Origin: Segatella cerevisiae
GTDB taxonomy: Bacteria > Bacteroidota > Bacteroidia > Bacteroidales > Bacteroidaceae
Length of the DNA: 64,000 nt
Assembly (NCBI RefSeq): GCF_024054555.1
Contig: NZ_JAMXLY010000001.1
Location: forward strand, 124,001-188,000
Direction of reading: 5' to 3'
Shown here: in pieces, positions 45,384-55,186 of the stretch
Layout: each line of letters opens with the position of its first letter
How positions within the stretch are numbered: the stretch's first letter is position 1
The notes under the pieces: generated by a model
What the model saw: only the letters and a program-made list of their open reading frames with translations
What the model was told of the DNA's origin: nothing
Database searches by the model: none
Made by a program: the position numbers and the translations under genes

Positions 45384-48326
45384 TTACTGAAGCCTGACGC
45401 TCACTTCCTGCCCGTCGTAAGCGATCATAACTCCGTCTGAATGTTCCAGATCCAAAGGATGAGACTGACCGGGACGTACGAAGACAACATGGAAACGCCG
45501 CTTGCGCAACATCCCTTTAAAAGAGCCCTTACGCTTGCCGATCGTCAAAGTTTTATGCGCTTCACTGTAAGAAAGAGGGATCTCGGCATACTCCCCTTTC
45601 TCATAATTATAATTGACACCCTCATCCTCATAGAGCATGAATTTTCCATCAGTTCCCTGATAGACATACAAGTCTATCAATTCTGCCGGCGTCTCGTCAC
45701 TCCACTCTACAGCAGGTCCGAAAGGAATGATCGCCCCCTCCGGAACAAAGACAGGGATACGGCTATAAGGGGCCGCAGCCACAATCGTCTGTCCTCCGGC
45801 ATAATGCTTCCCAGACCATAGGTCATACCATCCCCGTTGTTTAGGCAGATACACACGACGGCAGCGTGCCAGGTAGCGTGTCACAGGACAAGCCATGAAA
45901 GCAGGACCGAACATCCACTGATCCTTGATGTCATACACTTTCGGATCCCCATTGAAATCCATCACCAATGCTCTCATCAAGGTATAGTCCCGGAAGTGGA
46001 CAGCCCCGTCCAAACTGTACAAATAAGGCATCATCCGATAGCGGAAACGGTCTGTGGAAACAATTGCCTGATAGGCAGGATGATTATCTGGAGCAATGTT
46101 CCAGACTTCCCGTAAAGGCCATTGTCCGTGTGTACGATAGAGGGGGACAAAGCAACCCAATTCGTTCCATCTTGTCTGTAGTTCCCGCCATTCCTTGAGA
46201 TCCTTGTTCTCGTTCCCAGTCCGGTCAAAAAGAGCCTGGGCAGCCATATACCTATTTTCCACGGAGAAGCCTCCTATATCCATGCCCCAGAAGGGCAGTC
46301 CGGACAAGGAATAGTTCAGTCCGGCCGTAATCTGAGCACTCATGTCTTCCCAACGGGTCCCAATATCTCCGCTCCAAGTTGCTGTACCATAACGTTGCAG
46401 ACCGGCGAAGCCACTTCGGGTCAGAAGAAAGACCCGCTGATCCGGATTCGCCTGACGCTGCCCATTGTAAATGGCCTCTGCGTTCATGAGCGCATAGGCA
46501 TTGAAATATTCCGTACTCGAACCCAAATAGGTAGGACCACACAGGGCTTTACGATACCACATCGGCGTGCAATCCCGAACATTCGGCTCTGAAGCATCCA
46601 TCCACCAGGCATCGATTCCAAAATGGTATTTACTGTACAAACTGTCATTCAATTGATTCCAGAACATCTGCCGGGCTCCGGGAGCATAGGCATCATAGAA
46701 AGAGCCAGTATAGCCCAACCAGTCCTTGATGGAATCTTCTACAGCCTGATGATAGATCCAACCGTGTGAATCAAGTTCCTTGTAGTTCTTGACAGTGGTA
46801 TAGAATTTCGGCCAAACAGAAATCATAAAACGCCCGTGCAACTGATGGATGCTGTCCAGCATGGCCTGGGGATTGGGATAACGGGCCGCCTCGAAAGTAT
46901 GGTCGCCCCATGAATCGATCTTCCAGTAATTCCAGTCCTGCACGATATTGTCAACGGGGATATGCCGCTTGCGAAATTCCGCCATGGTTTGCTCAACTTC
47001 AAAACTGTTATGATAACGTTCCCGACTCTGCCAGAAGCCTAAAGTCCATTTTGGATAGACCGGTGCTTTTCCTGTAAGCGTACGATAACCGGATATGACA
47101 TCATCCAGATTCTCACCTGCCACAAAACAGTAATCTATATCCCGGCTCATCTCACTCCAAATACTCAGTTTGCCCTGCTCGACATCACTCTCAGGTGTTG
47201 CAGCCCGCAGACCACAATAACTGACATCACCGTCAGGACTCCACTCTATGCGCACAGGTACCTTCAGGCCCTTCTTCAAATGGAAAATGAATTTCCAGGC
47301 ATTTGGATTCCAAGCTGCACGCCAGCGCTCCGGGACAACCAATTTGCCTCCCAGATACATTTTGATATAACCGGCATAGTAAAGGATAAAATGATAATTA
47401 TTATCAACAGGTGCCTGCAGGTAACCTTCATAGACGACCTTCGCCCCACTCAGGGAAAAACCTTGGGGAAAGTTCTGTATCCCGCCATGGTCAGTAGCAT
47501 TCGCTATCTTCGATTGGGGCGGACAAGCATATTCAAAATAGAGGGAATCTTCCCGCCGGACCAAAGTCTTGCCCGCCTTATCCGTATAGACTCCCGTCAA
47601 CGCTCCCGCCTTCCCGTTCCTGTCATACAAAGTGAATGCATGATTAAGTTGCTGATAAGGATTGGGATTTCCAAAGCGGCAATAGGAATAACTGTCCCAT
47701 AAGATCCCATAATTGTGGTTGCTCACGACAAAAGGGACACTCACCTTGGTATTATACTGGAAAAGGTCTTCATTGAGTCCTTTCATATCCAGTTCTCCTG
47801 CCTGATGCTGTCCTAACCCATAGAAAGCCTCATCAGAAGGACTGTCAAAGAGAATCCGATAAGACCAGCCTTTTCGCTGCGCATCCGTAAGATGTCCCAC
47901 GCCTATATCACGAGTCGGCACAACATAGGGTCGGATCATCTTGCCGCCATGAGCCGTCTCCTGAAGGTAAAGACGGTTATCAGGATGATAGAATGCGACA
48001 CGGCCTGTCTTCAAGTTGACCCCTGCCTTTATCTTGGAAGTCCGGACAACGACAATATCCCCCTCTCTGGCAACCCGAAAATCAGGGCTGACGGTCTGAG
48101 GCACGATAATCAGACTCTGCTTGACAGAAAACGAGTCCTCTGCGGTAGCACGTACACGTATGATTTGGTCGCCTACCACCTGAAGACAAACCAATCGAGG
48201 TCCATCTTGTTCAGGAGATTGGAGACGGACAATAATTTGATTGCCGTTCTGCACGAAATCTGCTGCTGAAACTGCGGCAGCAAATAAAAGGAAAACGGCG
48301 GAGAGCATCCATTTAGTGATCTTCAT
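45384..48326 (-). CDS. GH31 glycosidase with PA14 insert, alpha-xylosidase-like
   Basis: A 980-residue secreted enzyme. The start MKITKWMLSAVF at 48326 gives a clean signal peptide (ending AVSAAD); a longer reading adds nine residues. The GH31 barrel carries the nucleophile Asp in WWMDASEPN near residue 575 and the acid Asp in SGDIGTRWEDM near 653. A PA14-like domain (about 270-380, with YEGYLQAPVDNNYHFIL and YIKMYLGGKLVV) is inserted before the barrel, as in the Bacteroides ovatus alpha-xylosidase of xyloglucan use. A minus-strand TATCTTTG box lies at 48351-48358. It is probably cotranscribed with the GH2 gene and controlled by the adjacent LacI protein. Confidence 0.93.
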   Translation of the reverse strand: MKITKWMLSAVFLLFAAAVSAADFVQNGNQIIVRLQSPEQDGPRLVCLQVVGDQIIRVRATAEDSFSVKQSLIIVPQTVSPDFRVAREGDIVVVRTSKIKAGVNLKTGRVAFYHPDNRLYLQETAHGGKMIRPYVVPTRDIGVGHLTDAQRKGWSYRILFDSPSDEAFYGLGQHQAGELDMKGLNEDLFQYNTKVSVPFVVSNHNYGILWDSYSYCRFGNPNPYQQLNHAFTLYDRNGKAGALTGVYTDKAGKTLVRREDSLYFEYACPPQSKIANATDHGGIQNFPQGFSLSGAKVVYEGYLQAPVDNNYHFILYYAGYIKMYLGGKLVVPERWRAAWNPNAWKFIFHLKKGLKVPVRIEWSPDGDVSYCGLRAATPESDVEQGKLSIWSEMSRDIDYCFVAGENLDDVISGYRTLTGKAPVYPKWTLGFWQSRERYHNSFEVEQTMAEFRKRHIPVDNIVQDWNYWKIDSWGDHTFEAARYPNPQAMLDSIHQLHGRFMISVWPKFYTTVKNYKELDSHGWIYHQAVEDSIKDWLGYTGSFYDAYAPGARQMFWNQLNDSLYSKYHFGIDAWWMDASEPNVRDCTPMWYRKALCGPTYLGSSTEYFNAYALMNAEAIYNGQRQANPDQRVFLLTRSGFAGLQRYGTATWSGDIGTRWEDMSAQITAGLNYSLSGLPFWGMDIGGFSVENRYMAAQALFDRTGNENKDLKEWRELQTRWNELGCFVPLYRTHGQWPLREVWNIAPDNHPAYQAIVSTDRFRYRMMPYLYSLDGAVHFRDYTLMRALVMDFNGDPKVYDIKDQWMFGPAFMACPVTRYLARCRRVYLPKQRGWYDLWSGKHYAGGQTIVAAAPYSRIPVFVPEGAIIPFGPAVEWSDETPAELIDLYVYQGTDGKFMLYEDEGVNYNYEKGEYAEIPLSYSEAHKTLTIGKRKGSFKGMLRKRRFHVVFVRPGQSHPLDLEHSDGVMIAYDGQEVSVRLQ

Positions 48327-48350
48327 GTTCATTAAGTAATAGTTACTTTG

Positions 48351-48358
48351 CAAAGATA
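48351..48358 (-). promoter_or_regulatory. -7 box of the GH31-GH2 operon
   Basis: TATCTTTG on the minus strand, about 25 bp upstream of the GH31 ATG, matching TAnnTTTG. Confidence 0.6.
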
Positions 48359-48454
48359 GCTACAATTTTCCGAATATCATAGATCATAATGTTGCTAAAA
48401 AAGGAATGAGATGATGACATTTGCTGAACATGCTCTATATTGTTAAGTAGATAT

Positions 48455-49468
48455 TTATTGTTTCTCAGAACTTTCACGGATTTTCAGGATCATCGGGACA
48501 ACTTCCTGGCGCACACCCGACTCTCCAGCAATATTCTCAAGGAGGAGTTGGCAGGCTTTGCACCCCGTCTCATGTGCCTGATCCATAATTGCCGAAAGTT
48601 TCGGGGTTACAAAAGCGGCACTATCACCGTCAGTAAAACCGATAATCGCTACATCTTCAGGAATATGCAACTCACAACTCTTGATGGCATCGAAAGCGGC
48701 ATAAGTGATGATATCGTTAAAGGCCAAGATGGCATCAGGCCGATGCTCACTCTTCAAGAGTTCAACCGTATGGCTGCGGGCAATATCAAAATCGATCTTG
48801 TCACAGATCACCAACGACCGGTCTATGGGTATTCTGTTTTCCCTTAAAGCCTGCAGATAACCGTGTTTACGGCGTCTGACCATGTTCAACGTGTTCGGAC
48901 CGCCAATGAAAGCAATCCGTCTCGACCCTTTATCTATCAGATGCTGTGTGGCCTCCTGTGCGGCGACATCGCCATTGGCCACGACCGTCGAAAACTTGTC
49001 CTCCAAACAGGTTCGTCCGAAGAAGACCAAAGGTTCTCCCATCTTGTGAAGCATCTCATAATGGCTGTAATCTACCGTATCCTGTGCCAGACAGGCGATG
49101 ATACCCTCCACGTGCATATCCAGGAAATTGTCTATAGCGCGGTCTTCACGCAGATGACTTTCGTGGGAGTTGGCGGAAATGACAGAATAACCTTTTTTGG
49201 AAGCATAGTCCTCGACCCCATCCAAGACAGCGGCGAAATAATGCGTCACAAGATTCGGTACAATCACGCCTATCACTTTGGGCGCCTCTTTCCGAAGGCT
49301 TTGGGCAAAAGGGTTCGGGCGGTAATTCATCTGTTTGGCAAGAGCCTTGACCCTCGCCGTCATTGCCTCGCCCACCTCATGACTGTCCCGCAATGCCCTG
49401 GAGACGGTAGCGATACTTACTCCAAGTTTGTCGGCCAAGTCTTTCAAAGATGTACGATGCTGCTTCAT
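48455..49468 (-). CDS. LacI-family transcriptional regulator
   Basis: A 337-residue repressor: the N-terminal helix-turn-helix SLKDLADKLGVSIATVSRAL and hinge YRPNPFAQSLR, then a periplasmic-binding-like sugar domain (IGVIVPNLVTHYFAAVL near residue 65, GFTDGDSAAFVTP near 275). The gene lies upstream of the GH31-GH2 pair on the same strand, so it is the likely controller, with a xyloglucan or galactoside breakdown product as effector (inference). A candidate operator lies near its own promoter. Confidence 0.93.
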   Translation of the reverse strand: MKQHRTSLKDLADKLGVSIATVSRALRDSHEVGEAMTARVKALAKQMNYRPNPFAQSLRKEAPKVIGVIVPNLVTHYFAAVLDGVEDYASKKGYSVISANSHESHLREDRAIDNFLDMHVEGIIACLAQDTVDYSHYEMLHKMGEPLVFFGRTCLEDKFSTVVANGDVAAQEATQHLIDKGSRRIAFIGGPNTLNMVRRRKHGYLQALRENRIPIDRSLVICDKIDFDIARSHTVELLKSEHRPDAILAFNDIITYAAFDAIKSCELHIPEDVAIIGFTDGDSAAFVTPKLSAIMDQAHETGCKACQLLLENIAGESGVRQEVVPMILKIRESSEKQ

Positions 49469-49548
49469 TGATCACATTTTTAATGGTATTGTTCCGTCAG
49501 CAATCCCGCAACTTATAATGAGGGATTTACGGAACCATATATTTTCCA

Positions 49549-49590
49549 CAAAGATAGCAAAAGTATGGAAAAAGCGCTAACGTTTACGTA
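49549..49590 (-). promoter_or_regulatory. lacI-type gene promoter and candidate operator
   Basis: TATCTTTG on the minus strand (49549-49556) is the -7 box. About 20 bp upstream, GCGCTAACGTTTACG (49575-49589) is an imperfect palindrome around ACGT like LacI/GalR operators (left half reads GCTAAC, right half GTTTAC). Autoregulation is inferred. Confidence 0.45.
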
Positions 49591-49692
49591 AGTTTTTGTC
49601 ATTTTTTGAATACAAAGATCGTCTAAATATACTATATTTGCAGGAAAAGCATGTGAATGTGTAATGAAGATAATAAGTTAGTTGGAAACAAA

Positions 49693-49728
49693 AAGGCTTA
49701 AAATTGTCGGGAGACACTTTTAAGCCTT
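49693..49728 (-). terminator. Rho-independent terminator of the LuxR-type gene
   Basis: An 11-bp perfect stem, AAGGCTTAAAA with TTTTAAGCCTT, 14-nt loop, followed on the minus strand by TTTTTGTTT. It ends the response-regulator transcript 60 bp after its stop. The rest of the gap 49469-49787 holds only the lacI promoter; no gene is seen. Confidence 0.85.
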
Positions 49729-49787
49729 CATCATTCTTTAGGGTTGGTCTGGAAAAAGAACACAGACAAACGCTGCGCTTTTTCAAG

Positions 49788-50426
49788 TCAGATATAATAC
49801 TCAGCTGAATCCACAAGTCCTGCACGGAGTGCATATCTCGTCGCTTCATGGATATTGTTGACACCCAACTTACGAAAGATATTCTTACGGTGGGTATTGA
49901 TGGTATGGAAACTGGAGAAGCGTTTGGCAGCAATCTCTTTTGTCGTCATCCCCAAGGCAATATCTTTCAGGATCTCCGTTTCTGTCTTAGTCAATTTTAC
50001 GGTTTCCTCATCGTTGTTTTCCGGTTTCAGCAGCATCTCCGTGACCATCTGGCAAATATACCGCCTGCCACGGATCGCAAAGCTTATCGCTTCCCGGATC
50101 TCAGACATGGGAGATTCCTTCAGAAGGATACTGAAATCATTATTGCTGGCAAGGATACGGCGGACGAAATCCAAACTCAGGTTTTCTGAGAAAAGCAACC
50201 AATGGACCTTTGGAAAACGGGAATTAAGGATCAGAAGTTCTTCGATGTCATTAATATCAAAAAGCGTATAGTCAAGGATGACCACAGCCTTCTCCTGAAC
50301 TTTCAAAGCTTCCAGAAGTTCATCTTTATCTTCAGTATACTTGTACTCTGTGCCCGTTATACCATCAATGACATAAATCAATCCTGCACGAGTGATATCT
50401 TGTTTATCAGCGAGGTATATCTTCAT
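49788..50426 (-). CDS. LuxR/NarL-type response regulator
   Basis: A 212-residue protein. A receiver-like domain (about 1-115) begins KIYLADKQDITRAGL and keeps VILDYTLFD with the phosphorylatable Asp, and a C-terminal LuxR helix-turn-helix reads LTKTETEILKDIALGMTTKEIA followed by HTINTHRKNIFRKLG. ATG at 50426 (MKIYLADKQ) matches the family better than the longer reading from 50447. No histidine kinase gene is adjacent, so its partner is elsewhere. Residues around the first Asp pair differ from the usual DD (here ADKQD), so phosphorylation may be weak. Confidence 0.9.
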   Translation of the reverse strand: MKIYLADKQDITRAGLIYVIDGITGTEYKYTEDKDELLEALKVQEKAVVILDYTLFDINDIEELLILNSRFPKVHWLLFSENLSLDFVRRILASNNDFSILLKESPMSEIREAISFAIRGRRYICQMVTEMLLKPENNDEETVKLTKTETEILKDIALGMTTKEIAAKRFSSFHTINTHRKNIFRKLGVNNIHEATRYALRAGLVDSAEYYI

Positions 50427-50529
50427 TAGTATTACAATTTGTCGCAAATATAGTAATTTCTATTGAGAAATAAAAGTATTTTTGACAAAAAGTAAGTATT
50501 ATGACATTGCTGATTGTCTTTTGACACCA

Positions 50530-53154
50530 TCAGAAACTGGCATCGAAGCTAAACCGCACGCCCCATTTATGGACATTCTGATTGTTCAGGTAAGTCAACC
50601 GCCGTACAAATTCAACAGTAAAGAAGTTCAGGATATTGCGAACACCGAATGAAGCTTCCCAATACGGTTGGTGAGACATCACGTGAGAATTTTTCGGGAA
50701 GAGATAGATATCAGGATCTGCCTGATTTTGCTCTAAGAACGGGTTATTCTTTTCCGTAAGATGACCGATCATCCCTTTGATGGCAAAGTATTCCCGCCAA
50801 TGGAGTTTCTTGATCAACGGAAGGCGGTTCAATATCTTTCCGTTCATGTCCCATGCAGCCGACCAGAAGAGTTGACGGTCATTGATGAATTCCCAGTCAC
50901 GCATCATACTGAACGTGTTTTCAAGCATGAAATAACTCATGTTGTAAGGTGGCATCACCAGCATTGGGAACGGAACTTTCTTCCATTGTGCCTTAGCAGT
51001 GGCATGCGTGTCAATATTTCCCCAACTTCCCAGCCAGAAGCGATAATAGATACCGGCTTCCGTAATGGAACTGTTGAACTGTCCCCCAAGGAAATGCTTC
51101 AAGCCCAATGTCTGTGAAATATAGAAATCAGGCGAATCCAGATTGACGGGGAATCGCTGCTGCTTCGTATTGACAAAAGTAACCCCCGGATTGTAGTGCA
51201 GCGTCAGGTCTGCATCTGTCATCCGTATTTTGCGTGCTTCCGCATCTACTCCTGCGATGACCGATTGAGGAGACTTCGGCATATAGTAATAATGCAGGTT
51301 CCCGGCAGTCCGATTGCTCTCTGTCTGAATGCCGCCGCTGACACTAAATCCCCAGTCGGTCTCATAGATAGAACTCAGACGCTGGCGGTTATAGGCAAAC
51401 ATCTGATCTTCTGTGGAAGAACGGAGGGTCATAAAGATATTATCCTTATTGTGGACCAAGTTGCGGTCGGCATCAGACATGACATCAGAGGTCGTCTCAA
51501 ACTCAATGTTCCGTTGCGGGAACTCAAAAGAAGAATGCTTCTTCTTATTGAAAGCATACGACACTTTGCCTCCATAATACCATTTTTCGCTCTTTGTGCC
51601 ATAAGCGCCATAGCCGTCGAAAAACAGATGAGGGTTCAATGCAGCCGTCGTCCGTCCTGCAAAGCGCAGTCGAAGTCCGTCCACATAATTACTGGAGACA
51701 TACGTGTTGAGAGGTCCAAGATCAAATTTGCTGGGCGTCTTCTTGGAGCCTGTCTCCAGATAATTCTCAGCAAATATTCTGGCACCCGTAATGATGTATT
51801 TCCATCCATGCGACTGGGTCATCCGCTCAATGAATGTGTTCATCGACGATTCGCCCTTGGTCAACTGTACCGACCGGTATTGCTTCCAGAAATCCTCGCC
51901 CTGGTTCATTTCGTTGACGTCGTGCTTGACGAGTGCCCTCCCCTTGAAGAGTTGGCTCGGCAGTTCATCAAAGGAATAATTGCTCAGTCTCGTATTCCTG
52001 ACGACGAGCGCTTTGGACAGAAAGTCCGTAAGGCGCATCTCCGCGATCATATCATCCTTCGTCAGCACCCATTCCCCGTCACTCAAACGCGTATATTCCT
52101 GTTCGATCTTCATATCATCGACCCAGTCAATATCGGAATTATGAGGCATATAGAGATTGCACTTCTTGACATGCAGCGTACTGTCGGCCAATACCCATAA
52201 TTCGCCTCGAAAACCGAAATCCTGGGAATTAGCCGGTATGAAATCCAAGTGAATACACTTGTCACGGTCTACATAGACTGTATCGTCTATATAAAAATGG
52301 TAGAATGAAATAGCCGTATTCCCGATAGGTGAAGGGAAAGGAAACTGAAGGAGCCGCACATGGTCTTCATAGATATCCACATCCGTGAAGATTTCCTTCA
52401 ACATCGTATTCAGAATAGCACCGGTCTGCAAAAGTTTGCCGACACCCGTACTCTGTTGACCTTTGATGATGTCCTTTTCTTTTTGAGGGCTTTTCCGGTA
52501 GATGTGCTGGCTGACCGTTTCATCAACAGACAACGGCAGTACAAGTTTATTGTTATAAGGTGAAGTTTCCACCTGGTCTTGCAAATATTTCCGTCGCTTG
52601 AAGAATTTATTCTTCAGCGTCTCCGGTTTCAAGTCATTGATAGCCAAGGTGATCTTCTGATACTTGTCGTAGGTATAGTAATCGTGGTTCCTCAGATCCG
52701 TACGCTTCTTTGCAGCGATGACACGTCTCATCAGTTCTACAGCCGGATTGTCTTTCCTACGGTAGCGCCCCCTTTTCGACTTGACCACCACTTCGCCAAT
52801 GCTGCGGCTGTCGTCTTTCAGAGTTACAGAAAGAGGATTGTTATCAGCCGTCACTTTCACGGTTTGAGATTTGTATCCCAAACAAGATATCGTGAGATTC
52901 CACCCTACGTGGCGATCTATCTGGAATTGACCATCGGAGTCACTGGACACAGCGATATGGTGTCCCTTATAAGAAACACTGGCGAAAGCGATGGCATTGC
53001 CAGACTCATCCAGAATTTTCCCGGTAACCTTCTGATCCTGTGCATGGACCTGAATAACAACCAACAGCAGCAAAAAAAAGATGCAAACTGATTTTTTTAT
53101 AACACTCTCCACTACCTTAATAATAACCAATGAACCAATAATTACAGCACACAA
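50530..53154 (-). CDS. DUF5686 / carboxypeptidase-regulatory-like outer-membrane protein
   Basis: An 874-residue protein with a signal sequence (SVCIFFLLLLVVIQVHAQ), a CarboxypepD_reg-like domain (about 40-120, GKILDESGNAIAFASVSYKG), a helical region (130-230) and a large beta-rich C-terminal part ending with aromatic FSFDASF, consistent with an outer-membrane beta barrel of the DUF5686 family. No TonB box or plug is evident, so it is not a standard SusC transporter. The first Met codon places the signal peptide about 18 residues in; an internal alternative start nearer to VIKKSVC is possible. Function unknown. Confidence 0.87.
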   Translation of the reverse strand: MCAVIIGSLVIIKVVESVIKKSVCIFFLLLLVVIQVHAQDQKVTGKILDESGNAIAFASVSYKGHHIAVSSDSDGQFQIDRHVGWNLTISCLGYKSQTVKVTADNNPLSVTLKDDSRSIGEVVVKSKRGRYRRKDNPAVELMRRVIAAKKRTDLRNHDYYTYDKYQKITLAINDLKPETLKNKFFKRRKYLQDQVETSPYNNKLVLPLSVDETVSQHIYRKSPQKEKDIIKGQQSTGVGKLLQTGAILNTMLKEIFTDVDIYEDHVRLLQFPFPSPIGNTAISFYHFYIDDTVYVDRDKCIHLDFIPANSQDFGFRGELWVLADSTLHVKKCNLYMPHNSDIDWVDDMKIEQEYTRLSDGEWVLTKDDMIAEMRLTDFLSKALVVRNTRLSNYSFDELPSQLFKGRALVKHDVNEMNQGEDFWKQYRSVQLTKGESSMNTFIERMTQSHGWKYIITGARIFAENYLETGSKKTPSKFDLGPLNTYVSSNYVDGLRLRFAGRTTAALNPHLFFDGYGAYGTKSEKWYYGGKVSYAFNKKKHSSFEFPQRNIEFETTSDVMSDADRNLVHNKDNIFMTLRSSTEDQMFAYNRQRLSSIYETDWGFSVSGGIQTESNRTAGNLHYYYMPKSPQSVIAGVDAEARKIRMTDADLTLHYNPGVTFVNTKQQRFPVNLDSPDFYISQTLGLKHFLGGQFNSSITEAGIYYRFWLGSWGNIDTHATAKAQWKKVPFPMLVMPPYNMSYFMLENTFSMMRDWEFINDRQLFWSAAWDMNGKILNRLPLIKKLHWREYFAIKGMIGHLTEKNNPFLEQNQADPDIYLFPKNSHVMSHQPYWEASFGVRNILNFFTVEFVRRLTYLNNQNVHKWGVRFSFDASF

Positions 53155-53211
53155 AGATACGTATTATTTGAGAAATACATAAAACATTTTTCGTTATTTA
53201 CGTTTTTTTAT

Positions 53212-53219
53212 TAATTTTG
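53212..53219 (+). promoter_or_regulatory. -7 box of the inositol-lipid operon
   Basis: TAATTTTG, matching TAnnTTTG, about 30 bp before the ATG at 53249. Confidence 0.5.
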
Positions 53220-53248
53220 CAAACCAGAAAAGAATAGTACCCTTATTC

Positions 53249-53812
53249 ATGGGAGAAAAAGAAATAGACAAAGAAAAGAGCAGGCATTTACGACCCCTCA
53301 AGCCAGTCTCCACCTTACCCAAGATCATAGGTACAGGATTCGGGAGCGGCTATTTCCCGCTATGTCCGGGGACAGCAGGAGCAGTCCTGGCACTATTGAT
53401 ATGGATTCTTTTAGGGGAACTCATTCCTCTCCCTGCAAAAGAGTCCTTTCCTGTCGCACTGGAATGCTTTACGTTCGTCCTGATCATTGTATTTACGATA
53501 GCCGGGGTATGGGCAACGGCAAAGTTGATGCCATCTTGGGGGAATGACCCCAAGCGAGTCGTCGTAGACGAAATGGTGGGACAGTGGACAGCCTTGCTGG
53601 CGGCACCGGCTTTTATATACGAAAATCGGATATGGATGGCATTGGGTGCACTGATACTTTTCCGTTTCTTCGATATTTTCAAACCCCTCGGAATAAGAAT
53701 TCTGGACCGGAAGGTAGGTGCTTTCTGGGTAATGGCAGATGATCTGCTTGCAGGAATCTATTCTATGATCATCTTAATTATAGTAGGTAATATTCCCGGA
53801 TGGGTCATTTAA
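53249..53812 (+). CDS. PgpA-family phosphatase, likely phosphatidylinositol-phosphate phosphatase
   Basis: A 187-residue membrane protein of the phosphatidylglycerophosphatase A family: GTGFGSGYFPLCPGTAG, DPKRVVVDEMVGQW with the catalytic Asp/Glu, FRFFDIFKPLGI and MADDLLAGIYSMI. It has about four membrane segments. Family activity is removal of the terminal phosphate of PGP. In the known Bacteroides thetaiotaomicron inositol-lipid locus the PgpA-like protein acts on phosphatidylinositol phosphate; the same neighbours here suggest that role. It overlaps the GtrA gene by 13 bp. Confidence 0.88.
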   Translation: MGEKEIDKEKSRHLRPLKPVSTLPKIIGTGFGSGYFPLCPGTAGAVLALLIWILLGELIPLPAKESFPVALECFTFVLIIVFTIAGVWATAKLMPSWGNDPKRVVVDEMVGQWTALLAAPAFIYENRIWMALGALILFRFFDIFKPLGIRILDRKVGAFWVMADDLLAGIYSMIILIIVGNIPGWVI

Positions 53813-54345
53813 ATCAAATCAGACACGAGATATGGTTGATCAGCAAGGCTGAAATGAGCGCCTCTGTTGCAAGTATCATCGACTTCGGTCTGTCTATCGG
53901 ACTCACAGAGGCAGAATATCTGCCTTATATGTGGGCTAACCTCATTGGGGTCATCAGCGGGGGCATTACCAACTGCTGTATCAATTACCGTTATGTTTTC
54001 AAGAATACAAGAAGAAACAAAAGAAGCATTGCCCTGAGATATTTTATGATATGGAGTGGAAGTCTGTTTCTGAACGGTGGCGGTACAGATCTGGTCACTT
54101 ACCTGATCGGAAAGGACTATTTCATCGTCGTCAAGTGCATCATCTCCATATTCGTAGCTTTACTATGGAACTATCCCGGACAGAGGAAATTCGTATTCTC
54201 TTACAAAGAACCGCATCCTCTCAAGGCTTCCGCCAATCCTGCATCTGTACCGGAAGAAGCGCAATCCCAGTCAGGGGCCATACAAGGGAAGTCCTATGAG
54301 AGGTTGGAATCGGCAGATCAGAAATCAACGGAGACGAGACAATGA
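53800..54345 (+). CDS. GtrA-family membrane protein
   Basis: A 181-residue protein with four membrane helices (about 18-40, 43-62, 80-100 and 110-130; SASVASIIDFGLSIGL near the start and the NYRYVF motif after helix two), then a hydrophilic tail rich in Ala, Ser and Gln. GtrA proteins are thought to help move polyprenyl-linked sugars or shape the local membrane. Its place between the PgpA and phosphatidyltransferase genes suggests a role in inositol-lipid export or flipping; this is inference. Confidence 0.85.
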   Translation: MGHLNQIRHEIWLISKAEMSASVASIIDFGLSIGLTEAEYLPYMWANLIGVISGGITNCCINYRYVFKNTRRNKRSIALRYFMIWSGSLFLNGGGTDLVTYLIGKDYFIVVKCIISIFVALLWNYPGQRKFVFSYKEPHPLKASANPASVPEEAQSQSGAIQGKSYERLESADQKSTETRQ

Positions 54346-54377
54346 TTGGACAATAATAGAAATCTAAAATTAAAAAT

Positions 54378-55178
54378 ATGAATTACAGAGATTTCCTTCA
54401 AAAAATGATCTATAAGATCATTGATCCTCTGATTAACGGCATGTTCAGACTGGGTATCACCCCGAACATGGTCACCACAGTAGGATTCATCGGCAATCTG
54501 GTTGCAGCGGGGATATTCATACATGCGGCCTATATCATGGGAGCAGTCGTTGTGGATGCCAACACTGTAATAATTGGACTTCATGAGATCGGCTGGGGAG
54601 GCGGCGTCCTTATCTTCTCGAGCCTTTTCGACTTAATGGACGGGAGACTGGCAAGGAAAGGACATCTGTCAAGTACTTTCGGTGCGATGTGGGATTCCAC
54701 GTTAGACAGGTACAGTGAACTGGTTTCTCTGTTCGGCATTTGCCTGGTTTTCCTCCGCTTCCAACCTGATCCTTCCGAATTTGAAGTTTCTTCTTCCATT
54801 GGACCTTCTGAAGGGTTTTGGTGGGGTGTCATCACCTTTGCCGCAATGGTCGGTTCAGTCATGGTCAGTTATGTCCGCGCCCGCGCTGAGGGTTTGGGCA
54901 TAGAGTGCAAGGTAGGACTGTTGCAACGCCCCGAGCGTGTCGTCATCACTTCCATTACCGCTATTCTGACCGGTTGCACAGAGAGTCTTTGGTGGGTAGC
55001 AGGAGGAATGGCTCTGATTGCGCTCCTCGCCAACATTACGGCTTTCTGGAGAGTGGCCTACAGCCACAAGGCACTGAAAGAAAAGGAACTCCGGGAAGAG
55101 GGGCAAATGCCGGAGCCTGCAAACAAAGATACAGAGGACCGGAAATCAAAGAACAAAGACCATAGGAAAAAGTCATAA
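54378..55178 (+). CDS. CDP-alcohol phosphatidyltransferase, likely phosphatidylinositol-phosphate synthase
   Basis: A 266-residue membrane enzyme with the full CDP-alcohol phosphotransferase signature: DLMDGRLARKG followed by STFGAMWDSTLDRY (D-x2-DG-x2-AR-x8-G-x3-D-x3-D, residues about 88-115). In the Bacteroides inositol-lipid locus the equivalent enzyme joins inositol phosphate to CDP-diacylglycerol. The tail is long and charged (EDRKSKNKDHRKKS). It lies 32 bp after the GtrA gene and 8 bp before the PAP2 gene. The substrate is inferred from the locus. Confidence 0.9.
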   Translation: MNYRDFLQKMIYKIIDPLINGMFRLGITPNMVTTVGFIGNLVAAGIFIHAAYIMGAVVVDANTVIIGLHEIGWGGGVLIFSSLFDLMDGRLARKGHLSSTFGAMWDSTLDRYSELVSLFGICLVFLRFQPDPSEFEVSSSIGPSEGFWWGVITFAAMVGSVMVSYVRARAEGLGIECKVGLLQRPERVVITSITAILTGCTESLWWVAGGMALIALLANITAFWRVAYSHKALKEKELREEGQMPEPANKDTEDRKSKNKDHRKKS

Positions 55179-55186
55179 CAACAAAT

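Noticed and set aside
49630..49735. Possible small RNA from a plus-strand TATATTTG box to the hairpin at 49693
   Set aside because: No TTTG at proper spacing, and the hairpin has its T run on the minus strand, so it is better explained as the terminator of the LuxR-type gene.
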